58,352 bases of DNA from contig CACZDV010000016.1 in the NCBI GenBank assembly GCA_902780025.1, positions 1-58,352 on the forward strand, in the 5' to 3' direction. The stretch's first letter is position 1. Each line of letters begins with the position of its first letter. Made by a program: the position numbers and the translations under genes. The notes below the pieces were generated by a model. The model had not been told where the DNA came from and searched no databases. It saw only the letters and a program-made list of their open reading frames with translations. This DNA comes from an uncultured Prevotellaceae bacterium. GTDB lineage: Bacteria > Bacteroidota > Bacteroidia > Bacteroidales > Bacteroidaceae. Shown here piece by piece: positions 52,561 to 58,352 of this stretch.

Positions 52561-53479
52561 TTCTCTTCCTAAGTTCTACTTGCTCCAGCGAGTCACGCTG
52601 ATGTTTCTTTTCCAGCTCCAGTCTTTGTTTCTCGAATCGCCGTTCATAATCCATCTGTTCCAGCGAATCACGACGTTGTTCTCGCAATAGCTGTCGCGCT
52701 TGCTCCGTGGAGTCGCGTCGCAGCGACAGTTCGTTCTGCAGTGTGCGATATTGTTGGTCAATACTGATGCGACGGCGGTAGCGGTCGGCCACCGAAGGGC
52801 CGATATGATAGACGAACGAAACACGGAGGACATCGCACAGCAAGGTATAGGGTACTATTGCTGTCAGCAGACGGTTCTCCCGCTGTCGTGTTACTTCATA
52901 TCGTATTTTGTCAGCAGAACGTACATACTCCTCGAAGCCTGCAAATATCAGTCCTAAGTTAGTACTGAACTCCAGGTCGATAGAACTGCCATTTCGATAG
53001 CCGTAGAGTGGGGTGATGGTACCGGCGGTAAGACCACCGATGAACCCATCTCCTCGATAGCCGGTATGACCTACCTTCAAGTCGAAATCGGCATAACCGA
53101 ACCATCCGCCCACAAACCAGGAACGTAATAGTTCGCGGCTGTGCTTGTAGCAGCGTACTTCGGCACGAGTCTCTTTCATGTCGTGTACCAATGAGGGGGT
53201 GTTCCATCCTGTAGTAGCCCACATTCCCCGTCCGCTGATGCCGATGGTCCAACGATTCCAGTTGTGGCTGCCTAAAGTCATCTCTACGCCTACGTTTGGC
53301 GACAACATGAGCCATCCTAAGCCATTAACCCTTAGGTTAAAGCGTTCTGCCAGCATCAAGGTGTCCAGTTTATTGGTACGCAACATATTGCGGGGCTTTT
53401 CTTTTTGTGGCCCGCCTGTAGCCATTGCCAGCAGGCTTACCATTGTCAGGATGAGTATCAGCGCTTTCCTGTATGCCAT
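52550..53479 (-). CDS. DUF3575-like protein with charged coiled-coil tail
   Basis: 309 residues from the ATG at 53479, directly after the nadB stop (53481-53483); the frame is open further upstream but that part overlaps nadB. A signal peptide (about 1-20) precedes a barrel-like part (about 40-235: LMLSPNVGVEMTLGSHNWNRW, SWFVGGWFGYADFD, ending VSFVYHIGPS). A tail of about 65 residues is strongly charged and repeats the motif RRDSLEQ, a probable coiled coil that may reach into the periplasm. The second half-gene call rests on similarity to the 169-residue neighbour. Confidence 0.75.
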   Translation of the reverse strand: MAYRKALILILTMVSLLAMATGGPQKEKPRNMLRTNKLDTLMLAERFNLRVNGLGWLMLSPNVGVEMTLGSHNWNRWTIGISGRGMWATTGWNTPSLVHDMKETRAEVRCYKHSRELLRSWFVGGWFGYADFDLKVGHTGYRGDGFIGGLTAGTITPLYGYRNGSSIDLEFSTNLGLIFAGFEEYVRSADKIRYEVTRQRENRLLTAIVPYTLLCDVLRVSFVYHIGPSVADRYRRRISIDQQYRTLQNELSLRRDSTEQARQLLREQRRDSLEQMDYERRFEKQRLELEKKHQRDSLEQVELRKRNEK

Positions 53480-53480
53480 T

Positions 53481-55067
53481 TCATTTATCGTAAGCGTGTA
53501 CGGGATAGTCAATGGTGAAGTGCAGACCACGGCACTCCTTGCGCTCCAAGGCCCAGCGGGTAATGAGATAGCCCACGTTGATCATGTTGCGCAGTTCGCA
53601 GATGTCGCGGGTGGCGCGGACGCGCTTAAAGAGGCGCTCGGTCTCTTCGTAGAGCATGTCGAGACGGTCCCAGGCACGATGCAGACGGAGGTCGCTGCGG
53701 ACGATGCCCACGTAATTGGCCATGATCTGGTTGACCTCACGGACGCTTTGCGTGATAAGCACTTTCTCCTCGTTGGTCATCGTTCCCTCGTCGTTCCATT
53801 CGGGCACGCGCTCGTTCCAGTCGTAGAGGTCGACATGTTGCAGCGAATCCTTGGCTGCGGTGTCGGCATAGACCACTGCCTCGATGAGTGAGTTCGAGGC
53901 CAGACGGTTGCCGCCGTGCAGTCCTGTGCATGAACATTCGCCAAGGGCGTAGAGCCGCTCGATGCTGGATTGTCCGTTGAGGTCGACCTTGATGCCGCCG
54001 CACATATAGTGAGCTGCGGGACGTACGGGGATGTAGTCCTGGGTGATGTCGATGCCAATGCTAAGGCACTTCTGATAGATGTTGGGGAAGTGGTGACGCG
54101 TTTCAGCCGCATCTTTATGGGTGATGTCCAGACAGACGTGATCCAGACCGTGGATTTTCATTTCCTTGTCGATGGCACGTGCCACGATGTCGCGCGGTGC
54201 CAATGACAGGCGCTCGTCGTATTTCTGCATAAACTCTTCGCCGTTGGGCAGCTTCAGGATGCCGCCGTAGCCGCGCATGGCCTCGGTGATAAGGTAGGCG
54301 GGGTGTGTCTCCTTGGGGTTATGGAGTACGGTGGGGTGGAATTGCACGAATTCCATGTCAGCCACTGTTCCCTTGGCGCGATAGACCATAGCGATGCCGT
54401 CGCCAGTGGCGATGACGGGGTTCGACGTGGTCAGATAGACGGCTCCGCAGCCGCCGGTACACATCACCGTAATCTTCGAGAGATAGGTGTCCACCTTCTC
54501 CGTCTCGGGATTAAGCACGTAGGCACCGTAGCACTGGATGTTGGGTGAGCGACGGGTTACCCTGACGCCAAGATGGTGCTGGGTGATGATTTCCACGGCG
54601 AAGTGGTTCTCCTTGATATCAATGTCGGGATTATTCCTGACGGCTTCCATCAGTCCGCGTTGTATCTCAGCCCCCGTGTCGTCAGCGTGGTGCAGGATGC
54701 GGAATTCTGAATGGCCACCCTCGCGGTGCAAGTCGAAGGTGCCGTCTTCTTTGCGGTCGAAGTTGACACCCCAGTTGACCAGTTCCTTGATTTGTTCAGG
54801 AGCCTTTCTTACTACCTGTTCCACTGCTGCCCGGTCGCTGATGTAGTCGCCGGCAATCATCGTGTCGTTAATGTGCTTGTCAAAGTCGTCGACAGCCAGG
54901 TTGGTGACCGAGGCCACACCGCCTTGCGCGAACGACGTGTTGGCTTCGTCGAGCGAGGTCTTGCAGATCATACACACGCGGCCCTTCTTGGCACGGGCAA
55001 CCTTCAGCGCATAACTCATGCCAGCAACACCGGCACCGATAATGAGGAAATCGTACTTGTAAACCAT
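53481..55067 (-). CDS. nadB: L-aspartate oxidase
   Basis: 528 residues. It oxidises L-aspartate to iminoaspartate, the first step of NAD synthesis, with FAD. FAD motif LIIGAGVAGMSYALK, TSFAQGGVASV, HREGGHSEFRILHHAD, QFHPTVLH, CGGIKVDLNGQSS, LYALGECSCTGLHGGNRLASNSLIE. The C-terminal helical domain is complete. It is the first gene of an operon whose other four members are envelope proteins. nadA and nadC are not next to it. Confidence 0.95.
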   Translation of the reverse strand: MVYKYDFLIIGAGVAGMSYALKVARAKKGRVCMICKTSLDEANTSFAQGGVASVTNLAVDDFDKHINDTMIAGDYISDRAAVEQVVRKAPEQIKELVNWGVNFDRKEDGTFDLHREGGHSEFRILHHADDTGAEIQRGLMEAVRNNPDIDIKENHFAVEIITQHHLGVRVTRRSPNIQCYGAYVLNPETEKVDTYLSKITVMCTGGCGAVYLTTSNPVIATGDGIAMVYRAKGTVADMEFVQFHPTVLHNPKETHPAYLITEAMRGYGGILKLPNGEEFMQKYDERLSLAPRDIVARAIDKEMKIHGLDHVCLDITHKDAAETRHHFPNIYQKCLSIGIDITQDYIPVRPAAHYMCGGIKVDLNGQSSIERLYALGECSCTGLHGGNRLASNSLIEAVVYADTAAKDSLQHVDLYDWNERVPEWNDEGTMTNEEKVLITQSVREVNQIMANYVGIVRSDLRLHRAWDRLDMLYEETERLFKRVRATRDICELRNMINVGYLITRWALERKECRGLHFTIDYPVHAYDK

Positions 55068-55090
55068 AATCTTCTTACGTTGAGCGGTTG

Positions 55091-55098
55091 CAAAAGTA
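55091..55098 (-). promoter_or_regulatory. -7 promoter box of the nadB operon
   Basis: On the minus strand TACTTTTG lies 23 bases before the nadB start at 55067. Confidence 0.7.
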
Positions 55099-55141
55099 CA
55101 AAAATAATTTGGAAAACCTTACAACTTTCCTGTTTTTTTGC

Positions 55142-56578
55142 TTAATCAACGTCTTGATGGCGGTATTTTCGCCGTGAAGACAGCTGTGCTTGCATGTACT
55201 GATTGAATTGTTTCGTAATAGGGTAGTGTAGCAATGCGGCTACAGCGGCGAGCAGCAGCAGGGCAGGCAGGATGCTGGTGGCAATGCAGATGCCCCAGAC
55301 GGCGCTGTCGTTCTGCAGGGCGTTTTCACCTGGAATATAGCCGAACATACTGAGTATGAAACCAGCCAAAGCGCCACCCATACCGATGCCGGCCTTCAAG
55401 GCGAAGACCATACCCGAGAAGCAGAAACCTGTAGCCCGTCGATGACCTTCGTACTCTATATGGTCAGCTACGTCGCCCATCATGCTCCACAGCATGGGTA
55501 CCGTTGGCGCATAGACCAGTGATTTCAGGATGCACAGCAAGAACATAAAGCCGATATCGCCAGGCATGGGCAGGAAGAATGCCGCCGTGAAGAGAGCCGT
55601 CAGCGGCAGACAGACCATAAAGGTCATGTGTTTGCCGAATCGTCGTGCCAACGGTTGCGACAGGGTGGCTATGCCGATGAACTGTACAAGGGCTCCTATT
55701 ACGTTGAACAGTGAGAATCCGATGGTGTAGGCCTCGGCCTCGCTTTCAACGTTCAGTCCCAGGCCGCACAGGAACAGCTGCAGTTCATATTGATTGACAT
55801 AGTGCCGGAAATAGAAGTTGCTGGAGGCTCCCCAAAGCGACAGCGAAATGAACAGGAAGAAGGTGAGTACAAACAGCGAGCGCCATGAGACGCTGGCGAA
55901 CACTTCCTTGATGTCGCTCCTGATGCTTTGTTGCTGACGCGGTGATGGCGTGATACGTTCGCGTGTAGTAAAGAAGGTGATGAGCAGGCATACCAGACAG
56001 AAGACGGCGTATAGTCCAATTGTCAACGTCCATCCCCGAGCATCGTTTCCTTTTCCTAAAGAACTCACTAAGGGCAGTGTCAGTCCCATTACAACAATCT
56101 GTGCTGCCCCTGCTCCCATGAATCGTATGTTGTTCAGACTGTTACGCTGGCTGATGCTTCCCGTCATGACACCGCCTAAGGCGGCATAAGGGGTGTTGTT
56201 CAGTGAGTAGGTCACCATCAGCAGCACGTGGGTCACGGTGGCGTAGAGCGCCAGCAGTGCTTTGTCCTCAATGCCGGGATTGATAAACGCTAATAGGTAG
56301 AACACACTGAAGGGCAGTGCCGTCCACAATATCCACGGGCGGTATTTCCCCCATCGGCTCTTGGTGTGGTCGGTCATAATGCCTACGGCGGGGTCGATGA
56401 AGGCATCTATCACGCGTGCTATCAGAAGGATGGAACCGGCTATGGCACCTTCGAGTCCAAAGATATCGGTGTAGAATTTCAGTTGATAGACGACTATCAT
56501 CTGAAACACCAGGTTGGCAGCTACATCGCCTAATGAATAGCCGACTTTCTCTCTGATTGTGATGTTCTCGGTATACAT
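55142..56578 (-). CDS. MFS transporter of the GPH (glycoside-pentoside-hexuronide:cation) family
   Basis: 478 residues from the ATG at 56578 (MYTENITIREKVGYSLGD). The longer open frame is rejected because the family starts with this KVGYSLGDVAANL motif and a -7 box lies just upstream. About 12 membrane helices are visible. Family features: DIFGLEGAIAGSILLIARVIDAFIDPAVGIMTDHTKSRWGKYRPW (in parts: DAFIDPAVGIMTDHT and SRWGKYRPW) and NTPYAALGG. It probably imports a sugar or sugar acid with a cation. It is divergent from dacB. Confidence 0.92.
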   Translation of the reverse strand: MYTENITIREKVGYSLGDVAANLVFQMIVVYQLKFYTDIFGLEGAIAGSILLIARVIDAFIDPAVGIMTDHTKSRWGKYRPWILWTALPFSVFYLLAFINPGIEDKALLALYATVTHVLLMVTYSLNNTPYAALGGVMTGSISQRNSLNNIRFMGAGAAQIVVMGLTLPLVSSLGKGNDARGWTLTIGLYAVFCLVCLLITFFTTRERITPSPRQQQSIRSDIKEVFASVSWRSLFVLTFFLFISLSLWGASSNFYFRHYVNQYELQLFLCGLGLNVESEAEAYTIGFSLFNVIGALVQFIGIATLSQPLARRFGKHMTFMVCLPLTALFTAAFFLPMPGDIGFMFLLCILKSLVYAPTVPMLWSMMGDVADHIEYEGHRRATGFCFSGMVFALKAGIGMGGALAGFILSMFGYIPGENALQNDSAVWGICIATSILPALLLLAAVAALLHYPITKQFNQYMQAQLSSRRKYRHQDVD

Positions 56579-56589
56579 GAAACTGGCTG

Positions 56590-56597
56590 CAAAGATA
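56590..56597 (-). promoter_or_regulatory. -7 promoter box of the GPH transporter gene
   Basis: On the minus strand TATCTTTG is followed by the ATG after only 11 bases, so the mRNA has almost no leader. Confidence 0.6.
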
Positions 56598-56683
56598 GCA
56601 AAAACATACAAAAACGTATAACAAGAATATCTCATAGATGTTTTAAAATGTCTCATTCGTTTCCATATCTCGTTTTTTTTCCT

Positions 56684-56691
56684 TACCTTTG
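56684..56691 (+). promoter_or_regulatory. -7 promoter box of dacB
   Basis: TACCTTTG is followed by the ATG at 56700 after 8 bases. It is preceded by a T-run. Confidence 0.65.
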
Positions 56692-56699
56692 TCGGCGAA

Positions 56700-57887
56700 A
56701 TGAAAAAACTGCTTATTTTTATCCTCTTGTCGGGGCTCTTCCTGACGATGGCGGCCCAGGAGACTGTCTTCGATAACGACACGACAGGCTGGTCCCAGCA
56801 CCTTCAGGGACGGATGGACTCACTGATGGATTCTCCCCTGTTGCAGACCTCTCAGTTAGGACTGATGGTCTATGACCTGACGGCCGACTCGGCACTTTAT
56901 ACTTATAACCACCGTCAGACGCTACGCCCTGCCTCGACGATGAAACTGCTGACGGCCGTCACTGGCATCGACTATTTAGGTGGTGACTATCAGTTGAAGA
57001 CCTCACTCTACTATGCAGGCAGCATCCGTAACAATACGCTGACGGGTAATGTCTATTGTGTGGGCGGTATGGATCCCATGTTCGACCGTACCGATATGAC
57101 TGCCTTTGTCAACAAGCTGCGCCACTTGGGAATAGACACTATCCGCGGACGCATCCTGGCCGATGTGTCGTTCAAGGACGACGACCGCTTGGGTGAGGGC
57201 TGGTGCTGGGACGACGACAACCCTGTGCTGTCACCGCTACTCTACGACCGCAAGGACAACTTCACCGACGTGCTTTCCAGCGAACTGCGCCGCGACGGGG
57301 TGGTCATTGTCGATACACTTGTGAAGACCACCCGACAGAAGGCAACCTTCGTCAGCAGCCGCAGTCACGGCATCGATGAACTGCTGACCACTATGATGAA
57401 AGAGAGCGATAACCTGTATGCCGAGTGCCTTTTCATGCAACTCTCTGCAGGTGGTGGCAAGACGGCTACGGGCCGCCAGTCGGCCTCGCAGGTCAGGCGT
57501 ATGATTCAGAAGGTGGGACTGAAGCCTGGCGACTATAAAGTGGCCGACGGTTCGGGACTCTCCTTATATAATTATGTGTCCGCCGAACTGGAAGTGCGGT
57601 TGCTGCGCTATGCATGGCAGCACCGAGGGGTGTATGCCCTGCTGTTGCCCTCGCTGCCCGTTGCCGGTATCGATGGTACGCTGAAGAGCCGCATGACCTC
57701 GGGAGCAACCTATCGTAACGTACGTGCTAAGACCGGCACGTTGACGGGCATTTCGTCGTTAGCGGGCTACTGTAAGGCACCCAACGGTCATGAACTTGCC
57801 TTCTGCATCATCAATCAGGGTGTGCTTCGCATTGCCGACGGACGTTCGTTCCAGGATGCCGTCTGTCACGTACTTTGTGAACCGTAA
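56700..57887 (+). CDS. dacB: D-alanyl-D-alanine carboxypeptidase/endopeptidase (PBP4 class, S13)
   Basis: 395 residues with a signal peptide (about 1-19, ending MAAQ). The serine-peptidase triad of the S13 family is present: SxxK as STMK (79-82), SxN in KESDNLYAE (about 240) and KTG in RAKTGTLTG (about 345). It trims or opens peptidoglycan cross-links in the periplasm. It is somewhat shorter than E. coli PBP4, as usual for Bacteroidota. The next gene follows after 15 bases. Confidence 0.94.
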   Translation: MKKLLIFILLSGLFLTMAAQETVFDNDTTGWSQHLQGRMDSLMDSPLLQTSQLGLMVYDLTADSALYTYNHRQTLRPASTMKLLTAVTGIDYLGGDYQLKTSLYYAGSIRNNTLTGNVYCVGGMDPMFDRTDMTAFVNKLRHLGIDTIRGRILADVSFKDDDRLGEGWCWDDDNPVLSPLLYDRKDNFTDVLSSELRRDGVVIVDTLVKTTRQKATFVSSRSHGIDELLTTMMKESDNLYAECLFMQLSAGGGKTATGRQSASQVRRMIQKVGLKPGDYKVADGSGLSLYNYVSAELEVRLLRYAWQHRGVYALLLPSLPVAGIDGTLKSRMTSGATYRNVRAKTGTLTGISSLAGYCKAPNGHELAFCIINQGVLRIADGRSFQDAVCHVLCEP

Positions 57888-57902
57888 ATACCTGTGAAGG
57901 CA

Positions 57903-58352
57903 ATGAGCATCAGGCTGTTGAGTATCTGCATAGCTTGCCTTCTGGGTGTGGGAACGGCGAGAGCTGCTGACGGCGATTCCATCCCGAGTCATTGGGGATT
58001 TGGTGTCACCTACCATCCCAACTGGCAGATACCTCTCGACAAGTGGATACGAGCCTGGCTCTACGATCGCGATGCCTTTGCCGTCAATGCTGAGGCCACC
58101 TATTCCGCCCTACCTGCGGACAGTTCTGCCTATGATGCCGACTACGGCTACCCCACGCTGGCCGTGGGATTGCGCTATGGTGACAACAGCCACGTGACCA
58201 TGCAGAAGCCGCGCACTAAGGACTACTTTTCCCACTTGGGCAACACGCTGACCCTCTACGGTACCTTCTCCAGACCCTTCTTCCGTACCCGCCATTGGGA
58301 GAGCGACTACACCCTCGGTACGGGCTTAGGCTACACCAATCTCATCTATAAC
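57903..58352 (+). CDS. Putative acyloxyacyl hydrolase / PagL-like outer-membrane protein (3' end outside the window)
   Basis: The frame from the ATG at 57903 stays open to the window edge (150 residues). A signal peptide (about 1-21, ending ARAA) is followed by barrel-like strands: HWGFGVTYHPNWQIP, LAVGLRYGDNSHVTM, LTLYGTFSRPFFRT, YTLGTGLGYTNLIYN. This resembles from memory the start of Bacteroidota proteins annotated as acyloxyacyl hydrolase (lipid A deacylase type), but the catalytic His-Ser part lies beyond the edge. It follows dacB closely and may share its transcript. Confidence 0.55.
   Translation, partial: MSIRLLSICIACLLGVGTARAADGDSIPSHWGFGVTYHPNWQIPLDKWIRAWLYDRDAFAVNAEATYSALPADSSAYDADYGYPTLAVGLRYGDNSHVTMQKPRTKDYFSHLGNTLTLYGTFSRPFFRTRHWESDYTLGTGLGYTNLIYN

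Noticed and set aside
55142-56782. Longer GPH transporter starting at 56782
   Set aside because: The extra 68 residues cover the -7 box and the divergent dacB start; the family begins at the KVGYSLGD region.

Overview
The window is a 58 kb chromosomal stretch from a member of the Bacteroidota, most likely Prevotella or a close relative (Segatella, Xylanibacter and similar). The evidence is direct. Many genes follow the Bacteroidota -7 promoter box TAnnTTTG with hardly any Shine-Dalgarno signal. There are several TonB-dependent or Oar-like outer-membrane proteins, TolC/HlyD/MacB exporters, DUF4831, DUF3575 and DUF4419 proteins, a CotH protein with a dockerin, and a secreted protein with the C-terminal tail typical of Prevotella. 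I see no rRNA, tRNA, CRISPR array, integrase or transposase.

Layout. 1-3538: the tail of a restriction-modification type DNA methyltransferase, a small 'polyvalent protein' kinase-like gene and a GIY-YIG/superfamily 2 helicase fusion, probably a defence locus. 3568-11252: M16 peptidase, then TolC, MacA-like adaptor, ATPase and permease (first tripartite exporter). An 88-bp repeat flanks the peptidase gene and looks like the scar of an older duplication. 11227-15639 (minus): CotH-dockerin protein, cohesin-like protein and a 61-residue peptide. 15876-16877: fructose-bisphosphate aldolase. 17017-21317: ECF sigma factor, membrane protein (probable anti-sigma) and a DUF4419-serpin fusion. 21402-25302: RhuM, two AraC-type regulators (one membrane-anchored), glycerate kinase and a remnant of a second glycerate kinase 3' end. 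25512-28330: porin-like barrel, then an ABC-2 type transporter with its GntR/YtrA regulator. 28370-37066: TonB-dependent barrel, ATPase, two permeases, adaptor and TolC (second exporter). 37109-39730 (minus): nnr and DUF4831. 39840-42197: hpt, adk, obgE. 42355-46641: Oar-like receptor and OmpA-family protein. 46715-47662: cysK. 47802-55067 (minus): nadB followed by four envelope genes in one tight operon. 55142-58352: GPH-family symporter, PBP4-type carboxypeptidase, and the start of a putative acyloxyacyl hydrolase.

The main points for a second look are: (1) the kinase-like gene inside the methylase/helicase locus; (2) short palindromic repeats that sit in frame inside obgE, the anti-sigma-like gene and an ABC permease, with a related copy between genes; (3) gene 3'-end remnants beside accessory cargo (M16 peptidase and glycerate kinase); (4) a DUF4419-serpin fusion that lacks the helix F part of the serpin fold; (5) a cohesin-like gene beside a dockerin gene; (6) a four-gene envelope cluster with two DUF3575-like proteins and an OmpA-like module behind nadB; (7) several genes whose -7 box lies so close to the start codon that their mRNAs should be almost leaderless.
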